Assembly: GCA_004519485.1 (NCBI GenBank) | Contig: CP038117.1 | Span: 1,066,001 to 1,130,000, forward strand | DNA from: Nannochloropsis oceanica | Taxonomy: Eukaryota > Sar > Eustigmatophyceae > Eustigmatales > Monodopsidaceae | Reading direction: 5' to 3' | Length of the DNA stretch: 64,000 nucleotides | In this document: positions 20,577-31,327 of the stretch, one piece after another | Layout: every line of letters begins with the position of its first letter | Position numbering within the stretch: the first letter of the stretch is position 1 | Notes under the pieces: model-generated | Database searches by the model: none | Told to the model about the DNA's origin: nothing | The model's input: the letters and a program-made list of their open reading frames with translations, nothing else | Made by a program: the position numbers and the translations under genes

Positions 20577-22340
20577 TTATACACTTTTACAACTCTTCAC
20601 CTCCTCTCCCTCCTTCCCGTGACCGTCATCACCAAGCCCCCCACCCAAACATGGCCAGTACTTCCTGTGCACCGCAATCGTCCTCGCAATCGCCTCTGTC
20701 GCCTCCTCTCTAATCTCTTCCTCTTCAGTATCCTCGTTCGTCTCCTCATCCCCACCTTCTCCTCCTTCCTTCTCCATCAAACCTCCCAAACAAGCCTCCA
20801 CGCACTCCCCCAACACACTCAATTTGTAACCTCCCTCCAGGGCCAACACCACCCTTCCCTGCGCGCTCTCTACCTCCCGCACCAGCCGTTGCGTCATCCA
20901 TCCAAATCCACCCTTTCCAGTAACCTCACATCCCCCCATTCCATCCCCTTTTGCCCCGTCGAACCCCGCCGACACCAAAATCAACTCCGGCTCAAATGCC
21001 CTCGCTACCGGCAACAATACCCTCCTCCAGACCTCCCTGTACTCCCTGTCCCCCATCCCTCCCTCATTCCATGCCACATTTATTGTGTAACCCTCTCCCT
21101 CCCCCTCTCCTACCCCTTTCGGTGAGCCCGTGCCCGGAAAAAAGCTTCCATTGTCATATCTATGCACAGAGAAATATAGCACAGACTTATCCTTCCAGAA
21201 CATCTGCTGGGTACCCTGCCCATGATGCACGTCCCAGTCACATATCAAGATTTTGCTGACACCTAGCCTTTGTCGGGCGAATTGAGCGGCGATCGCGACA
21301 TTATTAAGAAGGCAGAAGCCACGGGCATGGTGCGCTTCCGCATGATGCCCGGGGGGACGAATCAGGGCGAGGCCGTTACGAAGGGGTGGCAGAGAGTGAG
21401 AAGTAGTGCTGCTTCTTGATGTAATAATGGAAGTACTACTGACATTACAATTGCTACTTTCGGCCAAGGAGAGTCTTGGTGGTGATAAGATACCTTCTTG
21501 GCTCCCTGCACTTGTAGAAGAAGATAACTGTCTCGATCGCGAAGTCATGACAGCTTCCACCAAGAGCATTAATCCACCCGCTGCTTTCCGTGCACATTCA
21601 ATTGTGGATTCGTTCAGGTAGACAGAGTCGAACTGTGCTGCTTCTTCCTGGAGGCGTGCCATGACACCGCCCATCTTTTCTTTGAACTTCCCATCGCCCC
21701 TCCCTTCATGGTCGGTGTCAGAAATAGTAGATGAGAGAGCTTCCAATCTTCGGAGTCTTTGCAGGTAGTATGTACTGTGTACGCTTTCCAAGCTATCATA
21801 GCAAGCTCTATCTGCACTTTGTAGCAGAGTGAGTTTGTCGAGCAGGCCCTGACAGGCGAGGTGCGACATGATGGCTTCCACTCGCTCAGGCCGCTCGGGG
21901 TGCTTTCGTCCAGGGTGGTGATGTCGCTGGTGCACTGCGTCGTAATACAACCCAGTACCGCCAAGGGGACGGCAAAATTTAAAGCTTGCTTTTGTTGTTA
22001 CTGCGGGTGCGAAATGGGGCTGAGCAATGGTCTCGGTGGCGCGAGGTCGCTTGGCTCCTAAGTGGAGCGACCGGTCTACTGGCTCCTCCACGAGAGAAGA
22101 GGAGAGCAGCCGCACGAAAGAAGAGGATGGCGTCTCAGCCTTGTTCTCTTCCACATCGTGATTGTGTACTGTAGTCATAGTCTGTGTCGCAGCTAAAGCC
22201 GTGGCGTTTGCGACCCCCAGCAAGCGTGGGCAGGCGGGCAGGTGAAGGAGGTCAGCGAGGTCCGTGCTGCTGGTACTGCGGTTAGTGCTATTGCTGTTCT
22301 TGCCGTCACGCTCAACAATTATCTCCCAAGAAACTGTCAT
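20577..22340 (-). CDS. Class II histone deacetylase
   Basis: A single exon of 587 residues from the first ATG (MTVSWEIIVE). These Zn-dependent enzymes deacetylate lysines of histones and other proteins. The domain begins at about residue 125 (TGLYYDAVHQRHHHPGRKHP, ERPERVEAIM). Catalytic elements: LIRPPGHHAEAHHARGFC (tandem His), ICDWDVHHGQGTQQMF (Asp and His zinc ligands), VLYFSVHRYDNGSFFPGTG, LVSAGFDGAKGD (second Asp) and LALEGGYKL (transition-state Tyr). A Ser-rich insertion of about 60 residues precedes RPPGHH. The first 120 residues are Ser/Thr-rich and unmatched. The C-terminus is highly acidic (EETNEDTEEEE). The plus-strand neighbour is divergent with a 383-nt gap. Confidence 0.95.
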   Translation of the reverse strand: MTVSWEIIVERDGKNSNSTNRSTSSTDLADLLHLPACPRLLGVANATALAATQTMTTVHNHDVEENKAETPSSSFVRLLSSSLVEEPVDRSLHLGAKRPRATETIAQPHFAPAVTTKASFKFCRPLGGTGLYYDAVHQRHHHPGRKHPERPERVEAIMSHLACQGLLDKLTLLQSADRACYDSLESVHSTYYLQRLRRLEALSSTISDTDHEGRGDGKFKEKMGGVMARLQEEAAQFDSVYLNESTIECARKAAGGLMLLVEAVMTSRSRQLSSSTSAGSQEGILSPPRLSLAESSNCNVSSTSIITSRSSTTSHSLPPLRNGLALIRPPGHHAEAHHARGFCLLNNVAIAAQFARQRLGVSKILICDWDVHHGQGTQQMFWKDKSVLYFSVHRYDNGSFFPGTGSPKGVGEGEGEGYTINVAWNEGGMGDREYREVWRRVLLPVARAFEPELILVSAGFDGAKGDGMGGCEVTGKGGFGWMTQRLVREVESAQGRVVLALEGGYKLSVLGECVEACLGGLMEKEGGEGGDEETNEDTEEEEIREEATEAIARTIAVHRKYWPCLGGGLGDDGHGKEGEEVKSCKSV

Positions 22341-22723
22341 TCTCACGCAAGCACAGCCCACCTGCGTTGATTGTGGAAAAGATTGATTGGGTCAGAGCCT
22401 AAATGGGGCTATATTTGGCACGGCCGTGAGGAAGGATCGGGGCATGCGAAGCGACCACGTCTCGGATGCACCTCAACGGCTCGCTCAACGCTCATATATA
22501 TGTATCGCTTTCGATTGTCACGTATTTTGTGTCGGGCACGTACCTCATTAATCTCTTGTCATGTGCTTGATGGCGTTCAATCGTTGATGTCATGTCTATT
22601 TTGTGCCACTTAAGTTCCCTTTCAAAGTCCTCCGCTTTCGCTTTCTCCATGAAGTGTGGCACGTACCGACCCAGACGGCTCAGTTCTTTTTCATCTATAT
22701 TCCACTAAAGAGCCTAAGCAACA
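22341..22723. other. Divergent promoter region, HDAC/FAD oxidase
   Basis: This 383-nt gap separates two divergent starts. A TATATAT stretch lies near 22495-22502. No gene is seen. Confidence 0.45.
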
Positions 22724-24241
22724 ATGCCACGCCGCGTCCTGTTCTTCTTTCTCCTGGCCTTTATTGCCTCGGCTACTCGGACGCGTGGGGGGCACCGCCC
22801 CAGATCTCCTACGCCTCCTGTCTCATCCGTGCAAACGCCGCTTGTCCCACTGCACAACTGGGGGTATGCTTACTCGTTTGAGGTGACCACTTTTGTGGCA
22901 CCCACCACAATTGTCGAAATTCAAGGCATCGTTCAGGACACTGTGCTATATCCAAGCCCTGTGCGAGCCCTCGGCAACATTCACAGCGTTACAGCCTGCG
23001 TCGTGAGCAATGGTACCATCGTAGACATGCGGGGCATGGACAAGGTTTTGAGTCTGGACAAGAGTAGCCATGGCTCGCAGACGGTGTCAGTCCAAGGTGG
23101 GGTCACATTGATCAATGTGCACAACTACCTGGCTGACCAGGATTTGGAGCTGCCCTTTGCTGCTGAGATAGGGGACGCCACAGTCGGGAGCCTCACAAGC
23201 AGCATCAGCAAGGACTCAGGCGTGGGTGACCCGGCGGTGACGGGCAGCCTCTACAAGAGCATCGTAGGTGTAACTTATGTGAATCACATGGGCGATCTAG
23301 TGACACTGACAGACGCGGACAACACCACGGCCTTGGCGCACTTCAAGTCGAGTGAGGGCCTTCTCGGCATTGTCGTGATCGTCGATCTCCTCGTCAGGCC
23401 CGCCAAGCTCCTGACCTTTACGAACCGGGTCCTACCCACGGCGGAGGTGTTGAACCATCTGTATAATAATTCGTTCCACGTTAACGCTGACACCAACTAT
23501 TGGTTCTTGCTTCATCCGGAGTACAGTCTGGTGCAGAAACGCACGCTGGCTTTACCGGGTGCTCAGGAGACGGACCCTGTTACCCTCAGCGTCATTGTCA
23601 ATGCGACTCGCGCGTCCTTTGCCGAGGGAATTTTGGGTGTAGCCTTAATTAGCAAGAGCGTTGGGAATCCCCCTATGCGATGGACGACCTACAAGCACAA
23701 GATGGTCAATCATTACGGTGCTCTACCCGCTCCAATCGGCAACGCCTCAGTGGGCCCGCGGTTAGATTTTACGTGGTTTGAGTATCCTATCGAGAGGTTC
23801 CAGGAGATTGTGATGGCATATATGGCGTTTTGGAAGGAATTCAAGGACTCACATAATGACTTTGAGCCTGCCGCTGCTGCTACGTACTTTGTGCGACGCA
23901 TTTCGGAGAAACCGCATGGATGGTTCAGCCAAACTGGGAAAGGGTTCGAGAATCCCGGCCTCTCCTTCACGCTGGACCCTATCTATCACGATCCCAACGA
24001 TCCGCTATGGCAGGAATTTCTGCAAGAGTCGATCAAGTTTGCAACTACGTATGGCGGGCGCGTAGCCTTGACTCAGACGCGCTTTTTGACTCGTGAGGAC
24101 TTTTTGAGCGCTCCTGGTAATGTGGCTCTGGAAGAATCGCCGAACGGCCGATTTACCAGTGCGTACTTTGCCCAGTTTGTTTTTTTCAAAAAAAATGCCA
24201 CGCCACCGGGTACGACTGAAGTGCAGAAAGACGCAACGTAA
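22724..24241 (+). CDS. Secreted FAD-linked (PCMH-type) oxidase
   Basis: A single exon of 505 residues. Residues 1-22 are a signal peptide (RRVLFFFLLAFIASATRTRG). The next 200 residues follow the FAD-binding PCMH fold of the gulonolactone/arabinonolactone oxidase group: LHNWGYAYSFEVTTFVAP (start of domain), VDMRGMDKVLSLD, TVSVQGGVTLINVHNYL, LPFAAEIGDATVGSLTSS, and KSIVGVTYVNHMGDLVTL. These enzymes oxidise sugar lactones or related alcohols with O2. The usual GSGHS loop that carries the flavin-linking His reads RALGNIHSVTACV instead, with a His shifted in position. The C-terminal half (RWTTYKHKMVNHYGALPA, FTWFEYPIERFQEIV) resembles the ALO substrate domain weakly. NxS/T sites support passage through the secretory pathway. 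The substrate is unknown. Confidence 0.8.
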   Translation: MPRRVLFFFLLAFIASATRTRGGHRPRSPTPPVSSVQTPLVPLHNWGYAYSFEVTTFVAPTTIVEIQGIVQDTVLYPSPVRALGNIHSVTACVVSNGTIVDMRGMDKVLSLDKSSHGSQTVSVQGGVTLINVHNYLADQDLELPFAAEIGDATVGSLTSSISKDSGVGDPAVTGSLYKSIVGVTYVNHMGDLVTLTDADNTTALAHFKSSEGLLGIVVIVDLLVRPAKLLTFTNRVLPTAEVLNHLYNNSFHVNADTNYWFLLHPEYSLVQKRTLALPGAQETDPVTLSVIVNATRASFAEGILGVALISKSVGNPPMRWTTYKHKMVNHYGALPAPIGNASVGPRLDFTWFEYPIERFQEIVMAYMAFWKEFKDSHNDFEPAAAATYFVRRISEKPHGWFSQTGKGFENPGLSFTLDPIYHDPNDPLWQEFLQESIKFATTYGGRVALTQTRFLTREDFLSAPGNVALEESPNGRFTSAYFAQFVFFKKNATPPGTTEVQKDAT

Positions 24242-24616
24242 ACACAAACCGGTCGCTTGGTAAAGATACTATCTTGTATGTAAATTTGTTTCTCCGTTTC
24301 GTCGTGATTAAATTTGTGCGAGTAAATCCGCAAAATCACAATTAGTACCTGCCAGTCCCCACCATAAGCATCCTTTCCATTGTTCTTCTGCGGGAAGGCG
24401 CAAGTGAATCCATCAGGCCCGCAGACGAAGAGACAAATGTACACACAAAACGTACGCACTCATACAAAAGAACCAAAGTATCAATTACTCCTCCTACTCA
24501 GAGCATTTGCCCGGAGATCTACTGTCTTCACCTGCTGTCGTTCTTTTCTACTTCCTTTCTTCCTTCAATCTTGCTTCCTTTTTCAAAACGCCTACATCTC
24601 CCGCAGTGACCCCAGC
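24242..24616. other. Convergent 3' region
   Basis: Spacer between the FAD oxidase and homoserine kinase genes. No gene is seen. Confidence 0.5.
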
Positions 24617-26287
24617 CTACACATCGCCCTTAAAACGCACCACCTTACTCGAGAACGCCGGCTCTGCACTCACCACTTGTGCCCCATGCTCCGCCGGACT
24701 TGTGATATATACCTGTCCCTTCACGCCCACCGCCTCTGCCGTCCTCACCATTGCCTCCGCCACGGTCCAATCCACGCGCTCACTCAACCGCTGCGCAAAA
24801 ATATCCCCCGACGCCCCACTCGTAATCGCCATCACCGTCGGTCCCGCGCCTGACAAAAAACATCCATTTGCACCCGCTGCATTGGCAGCCTCGATCAAAG
24901 GATACAGATGCTTGTAAACGGCTTTGCCTCGCTGAGGTTGGTGCAGTGCGTCCTCAACGCCAATGTGAAGATTGTCCATGTTAGACGTTGATAAGGCATT
25001 GACCAACCACGCTACCCTCCCAATATTGTAAACGGCATCATTTCTCGAAACCGTCTCGGAAAGTACCCCGCGGGCATCGCTTGTCTTGCCAATAAAATCA
25101 GGAATAAACAACACAAGCTGGATCCCCGGAGGCGTGTTGACGCGCTCACTCGTCCATCTCTCCCCCGTGTGCAAGCCCAACTGAATCCCACCATAAATCG
25201 CAGGGGCGACATTATCTGGATGTCCCTCAATAGACGCTGCCAGCTGCAGCAACTCCTCCGAACCCCAACATGGCAACTGATGCCCCGCCAGCACCAAGCC
25301 CGCAATCAGGCCGGCGACAATCGCAGCAGACGATGAGCCCAACCCACGCGCATAAGGAATACGGTTTATGCAATGGTACTTCAAAAGTGGCATAGGTTTC
25401 TTAGCAGCAGCAAACGCCGCCTTCATACCCGTTACCACAAGGTTGGTCTCATCCCGAGGCACGTCATCCGATCCCTCACCCTCGGCAATGATTTCAAACT
25501 TATCGGCCCGTTCAACTGTTATCTCGCTCCACATATCCAATGCCATCCCAATCGTATCGTATCCCGGCCCCAAATTCGCGGACGTCGCGGGCACTCGCAC
25601 GGTGACCATCCGGCGTTCCTGTCCCTCACTGTGCAAGTCTTCTTCGGCCGCTGAGATTCGCCCCATACGTTCTTGCATTTTTCGTTCGTGTTGGTGAGGG
25701 AGTTTGATATTGGGATGGGATTGACGGGCTTCATCCAGGGCCTCAAGAATGGCTTTCTTGACCGAATCGTCGGGACCCTGAGGGAATGAGAGATCGGTTG
25801 GGTGGGATGGGGGCCTGAGTGTTATGAACGTGTTGCTCTGGGTTTGGAAAAACGGCAGACACTGCTTGACACACGGCTGGTTTGCCACCGATATCGGCAA
25901 GAAGCAGAGGCGTACTTCACTGAAGGATAGCGAGCAGCTCATTTGCTGCCTCAAATTGCAAGTGATTAAGACAGGAAAGGCGCGCCAATTCGTGCAAGAC
26001 TGTCCCTCCTTGAGTCAAGCTCCACCTGTACCATCACCCGTAAGCCACACGCCGTCGCTGTCTTTCCGCCAATTTTTAATCCTGCCCAACCTTTTCCATA
26101 TAATCCTCTGCACGCCAAGTACACACGGCTTGGATACAATCCCCTATCCCAATCGATTACCACATTGACCAACACGTACCTGTCCCTTCTTTCGTTTTCT
26201 TAGCAAGAGGGCCACTGCGCCCAAGCTGGCTGTCAGCGCCGCACCCACAAGCATGTCCCCCGCTCGGTCTCCAAAAGACTTGGGCAT
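24617..26287 (-). CDS. Homoserine kinase (GHMP family) with hydrophobic N-terminal exon
   Basis: ThrB phosphorylates homoserine in threonine synthesis. The body, exon 24617-25777, has all GHMP motifs: VRVPATSANLGPGYDTIGMA (motif 1), RIPYARGLGSSSAAIVAG (ATP loop), IEGHPDNVAPAIYGG, and NGCFLSGAGPTVMAITSG (motif 3). The frame stays open upstream of 25777, but a strong acceptor (CTCTCATTCCCTCAG|GG) and a matching phase-0 donor (GGACAG|GTACGT at 26180) point to a first exon at 26180-26287. The spliced product is 422 residues. Exon 1 encodes MPKSFGDRAGDMLVGAALTA followed by SLGAVALLLRKRKKGQ, a hydrophobic helix with a basic end. This could be a signal anchor for a complex plastid, but no typical transit peptide follows. 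The intron is about 400 nt. Confidence 0.9.
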
Positions 26288-26837
26288 GGCTCCGATCTGT
26301 GCTAGGGATGAGAGCTGTGGGGTGGTCGTGGAGGTTGGTTATTGGGCTGGTATAACTTGTGATTCAGGATGATGATGCTTTCTGCTCTCCAAAAGACACG
26401 TCGTTCCGACTCACAGATCCTCCCCGCGCGACAGCGCCAGACCTAAGTGGGAGTTGCTACATTGCGCTAACCGTGCCAGATCTCCTTACGAGGTCCGTGG
26501 ACCAATATGGTGGCAAGAAGATAGCCTGGCCAGCCATACCGCCAGCAGCACTTTCCCCTCGCCAACTCTCGCGCTTTCCGGCTAACTCAATCGGCTCACT
26601 CCCTGACATAACCCAGTACGCTCACTCATGTCACAATTCATGTCACAAGCTTTTCACGCCCCCACACTCTATCGCAGTGCCCAGAGCGTGGCTCAACGAA
26701 CCCTGCATCAAACGTTGCCAAAATAAAAGCCACTACCAACCTCCCCAGCTCTCCTCTGCCTCCTCTCCTCATACACCCACACGAGGCGAGTGGGGCACGG
26801 CTGATTGGCTTTTCTGACGCGACATATCAAAATATTC
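26288..26837. other. Divergent promoter region
   Basis: A 550-nt gap between divergent homoserine kinase and the next small gene. Only low-quality ORFs are present. Confidence 0.45.
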
Positions 26838-27303
26838 ATGTCTTCTGCCTCTTCGTCGTGGAATCGTACTGGAGCTGCCACCCCTGCCTCATTTCCAAAG
26901 ACATCCCAGCAGGAGGCCTCGAAGGAGGAGGGCCGAGAATTGGAAACCTCAAGGGAGATGGTGAGGGAGCCGGGGTTGAATTTGCTGGTGGAGGGAGGAG
27001 GAAAGGGAGATGAAGCAGGAAAGATTCCGCCGTTGGGACCAGTGGGGGTGGGAGGGGAAGCAGTGCAGGCCTCGGATGACTCCAAGCCCATCTTCAAAGA
27101 CACCGCGTTCCTAAGTACGTATCGACTGGTTTTTTCCTTATCTCGACTTAATCATTCAAGTACATCACGATTTAAATTGATGCTTTCCCCTACCGTCCCG
27201 CCTATATCCTTAATATTCCCTTGTCTCGACCACCAAAATCATAGGACCCGAGCGCATTGTCCTGCGCATCCCGCGAGCCAGTGTTAATACCAAGCTTAGG
27301 TGA
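26838..27303 (+). CDS. Small hydrophilic protein, unknown
   Basis: Two exons, 26838-27114 and 27245-27303, join as CTAA|GTACGT...ATAG|GA to give 111 residues. The N-terminal 75 residues are Ser/Glu/Gly-rich and probably disordered. The C-terminal part, KPIFKDTAFLRPERIVLRIP followed by RASVNTKLR, looks more conserved and spans the intron, which supports the splice model. I recognise no domain. Confidence 0.5.
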
Positions 27304-27512
27304 ATGAAAGGACTTTTAAAGCATATCATACGAAGAAGATAGGACGATTTCAGACTAGAGACATACACATGTTTGTCATATTTTGGTTTTGACCCGAAGA
27401 CCACATGAAAAGCACGCACGGCCTTCCATCATTCGAAAAAAAAATGAGGCATGTCATTACACTATTGCTTTTTGAGCATCGCTTCCCTCCCTCCGCCCCT
27501 TCATCGCTTCTC

Positions 27513-30500
27513 TCATCTCTTTGGCGTTACCTTGCTGCTACCATTTTTGAGGAACATACCCACCACGCTGCTTATCGTCTTGGTTTTCTGAATTGATTCC
27601 CGAACATTGGGCCCACCCCCGTTGTTCCCGGCCCTTTTCCCTCTCCCCCCTCCTCCTCCCACTCCTCCTCCCCCCGCTTCGACATTCCTTGCTCCCTCTC
27701 TCCCTACCCCGGCACCCATCCGATTCATCTTCGCCAGCCGCTGCATGTTCTTCTGGGCCTTGACAATGAACTGCTCTTGCTTGATCGCCTCCATCTCGAC
27801 GAGCTCCATAAATTTCTCGCTCTCGGCACTCAGGTCCTCGTAGGCCTCTCGAGGGAGGGAGAGAACTTCGGAATATACAGCGGCGCGGACATTGAAGTCG
27901 TGGTTGCTGTCGGTCGTCAAGGCGACTTGCCCAAACATTTCACCTTTTTGCAGATTGCTAGGAGAGGGAGGGATGGAGGGAAAGGGAAAGTGCCGGATAG
28001 GTAAGTTCACTTGAAAGAATACGTCTCCTGTTCCAACAGGTCTTAGATATGGACAGCGGAATGGAGGTGGGCAGCCTCAAACTTGCATAAAATTGTACAG
28101 GGAAGAAGAAACATATGAACAAGGCATATCCAGCCACACCACCCTCCGTAAAGCACCCACCTTATCACATTGACGTTGTCCAAGGTGATCTCCAGCTGCC
28201 CATTTTTAACAAAGTAGAGGGACTGGCCCTTCTCTCCAGTCTTGAAGACGTGCTCCCCCGGCATGTACATTGTTGACTGCAGTGTTTGCATCAGACCGAT
28301 GATCGTGTTCAGCTCCAGCTGCTTCAGCAAGGGAATGTTTTTGACAAGCTCGCGATTAAGCAATAGAGAAAGGCGCAACTGAATGGCGGGCGGCAGGTCC
28401 GTCAAGATGCCTTGCTCAGAATGCTTCGCACTCATATAATTATAAAAATCCAAAATAATCCGTTGAAAATACGCGGGAAGCTGACGCTTCTTCATGTATG
28501 TTATAATGCGGTCCATCAGCTGGCGCTGCTCGTTCTTGTCTTGGTCCATGCTCTGAAGCGCGGAGCCCGCGCTACCAATCACATAGGCATTCAAGAAAAT
28601 CCCTACCAAATAACAAAAAATTGTAAAAATAGCCTCGGCCATCTTCTCTGGCGGACTATAGGTTTGGATGGAAAAAGTCGCCTGTACTGTCCAAAGAAAA
28701 CAAAGGAAGTAGTTGAGGATGTCCGTGTTGTGATGGTAATCAGCGTCGGGGGTCCACTCAGAGCTCCCCAGGCCCTGGCTGATGGAAATGTACCAGTACA
28801 GACATGTGATTACATGCCAGATCCAAGCTAAAAGCACAAAGGTAGTAAAGAGCCGAAGCATGGATGGCGTAAAGAACATGGCCATCTCCTTCGAATCAAT
28901 GTAGCGCATGAGTCGGACTAAACGCAAAAGCTTGACGAACTTGAGAGCGAGGAAGACGCGGGCCAATGTGGGAGATAATGCAGATGAGAGCTCACTGATT
29001 GGGATCGAGGAGACAAGGTCAAGAAAGAACCAACCCCGCAAATAACGACGCGCAATGGCCCGTGGATTCGTTTGCAAAATGCCTTCCGACTCATAGTAAG
29101 CCGTGATAAAGTTAAGAAACACGTCCAAACAAAACACGATGTCGATGGACAACTCAGACCAGGCCTCGATCCCGCTGCTACGGGTCGAAAACGAAGCACG
29201 GTAAGGTACGCTATAGCTTGTCCATATAATCAAGATCAGTATCAGAATGTCCCAGCGAATGCGCCACAGAGCACCGGGGTCGATGATCCAGGTACCGCCT
29301 TCTTGGTCTTGCGCAAGCATCTTCCTCTTTTCGGACGTTCGCAAGTCTTCGCAAACCAGCTCGACGTACGAGTTAACCAAACTCTCGGTCTCGCTCAAAC
29401 TGCTTTTGGCGTCGACTCGCTGCCATGTCCGGGGAGACCAGGCCTGGCTACGTTGTGTGGTGGCGCGGTTCTTGGTCTTAATTTGCCTTAGGACCTCGTC
29501 TGTGACTTTGAACTTCTGTTTGATTGCTGAAGCTCGTTGAAGAGGTAGTGGAAGAGGGGTGATAAGAGATGTCCGTCGAGCTCCCGCTGCTGTCGTCGAG
29601 GTTCGTCGGTTTCCAGCGGCGACATCCGGTGCCTTGCCGGCGCTTGAAAATCCCAATGGTGACGGGCCCGCGCCAGCGATGCTTGATTTCCTCCGAGCCG
29701 ACGCCGCCGCCATCGGCATGATAGTTGAAGAAAAAGCCATAGAATTCCGGCCTGGACCTGTGGGAGAGGAGGGTGCTTTGGTGGCATCGGGATCGCTGGC
29801 ATTGGCCACGACGGCCATTTGAGCCAACCTGGCGAAGGTGGAGCGAGCAGGAAGGGCGCTTGGTGGTTGCGTTGGTGGTTTGGGGGCTGATGATTGAGGA
29901 AGTGATGACTGAGATGGTTTACTTAATGCGGGGTTGGGGCCGTTTTCCTTTAAGGACGACTCGCGTATGGAGCCAACCATACTTTGGCGTTTCATAACCA
30001 GCGTGCTGCCGGTGGTGGTGGTGACGCTTGGGGGAATGATAGTCTGGCCCACCACGCAATTCCCGATATGGATGGGGGTGCTCATAGGACTGATTACACG
30101 CTCACTATCTCCAACGCTGTCGTCAATGCTGATTGCACCGCTCCCATCCCCTCCAGGCTTCCCAGAAGGCAAGGAAGTCTCGTCGGTAGAAGCACCCTCA
30201 CCTGCTGCCTCCTCGCCGGCTTTCGTGGGCACGCTGAGATGCATGGAAATTTTGGCAACGCCAATCATCTTCCGGCGGGCTTCCCGAATTGTTTGCTTGC
30301 TCCTTGAGAGTGTGGCATCGGCAGGGATCACCACAGCCTTATCTCCCAACGTAACCCCTGCACCTCCTCCTAGTAGAATGCCGGCAAAAGCCGGAGGTGG
30401 CGGCTGTGAGGATGCCCTATGCTGATTTGCAGAAGCACTGGCTTGTATTTCATCGGTACTGGCACCGCATGACAATAAATTCTCGGAAGAGCTTTCTTGA

Positions 30501-30643
30501 ATGGGCATCATTCCCATGGGCGGCTGTCTCGAGGAGCGGCGCTGTTGGCCAATCTCCTCGTAATGTTGTCGTGACGTTGGTGGACGCGGTGGTGTCGTGG
30601 ATGAGTGGGAAGGAAGAGAATCGGGGGACTGCCGCCCATCCAT
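27513..30643 (-). CDS. Six-TM cation channel with cyclic-nucleotide-binding domain, CNG/HCN-like
   Basis: Exons 28161-30643 and 27513-27957 encode 975 residues. The intron joins DNVNVI and SNLQKGEMFGQVALTTDS, exactly restoring the nucleotide-binding core. Layout: about 450 residues of disordered Ser/Pro/Ala-rich sequence; S1 near 456 (WDILILILIIWTSYSV); S4 near 560 with Lys/Arg every third residue (ALKFVKLLRLVRLMRY); S5 (LFTTFVLLAWIWHVITCLYW); pore loop about 650-668; S6 (AIFTIFCYLVGIFLNAYVIG); a C-linker; the CNBD about 765-900 (MYMPGEHVFKTGEKGQSLYF ... FNVRAAVYSEVLSLPREAYE); a Gly-rich tail. The selectivity region reads TVQATFSIQTYSPPEKM and lacks the GYG of K+ channels. It aligns better with the TIGETPPP loop of CNG channels. 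Ion selectivity and ligand remain open. Confidence 0.88.
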
Positions 30644-31327
30644 GTCGCTTGGGCTTAGCCTGCGGCTACTGCTAGCCTTGTTTGGAAGGGAGGATGATCG
30701 GAAAAGGAGAAATGAAAAAAGAGTGATACGAAAAGTGCAGAAATTGGCAATGAAAATTTTGCAGTGCTCTTCTAGAGTTTGCAGGGCGCGAGCGGTAAAT
30801 CATTACTGCGTACTAGTTTTAAGAATTATTACCAAGGCAGGCGTCCTTACACCCAGGTCTGTTTTGGCGCGGCAAACATGAAAAATAGATGCCGTAGGCA
30901 CGTAAGAACTTCGGGTTTGAAACCAGAAACGGTCGATGATGATCCTGGCATACATGTGTGAGACCCCCGAGGTGGCTCAATAGGATTACATAGCATATGA
31001 TTGCCCTGCCCATGAGGTTGTATGATTGCCCTGCCCATGAGGTTGTGATACTCAACATGGTACAGCAGTTCCGTCCTTCTTCAGCATGCGCTATGAAACC
31101 CTCCCCGAGTATGCACTCTGAAGAAACAACAAGTCATGTCATTTGCCAGCAGTCTCTGTCTTGCAACAACAGGTTCTAAGCAGTCTGTCCATCATATGAC
31201 TCCGTGCCTTCACCATTCCCACAAACAGGGTCACCTGGCTCCTGCCCCTTTGGTACATGTTGTCACGTCGAAAGGACTACTAGGCAAGCAAATCCATAGA
31301 CTGCCTACCCTTCATTCCTCTCCCACG
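30644..31327. other. Divergent promoter region
   Basis: A 684-nt gap between divergent genes. It contains the perfect 25-bp tandem duplication listed separately. No gene is seen. Confidence 0.45.
30996..31045. repeat. Perfect 25-bp tandem duplication
   Basis: The unit TATGATTGCCCTGCCCATGA plus GGTTG occurs twice head to tail with no mismatch, at 30996-31020 and 31021-31045. It lies in the region between two divergent genes. Confidence 0.95.

Noticed and set aside
25778-25954. In-frame N-terminal extension of homoserine kinase
   Set aside because: It sits immediately before a strong splice acceptor, and its sequence resembles intron. A spliced first exon fits better.
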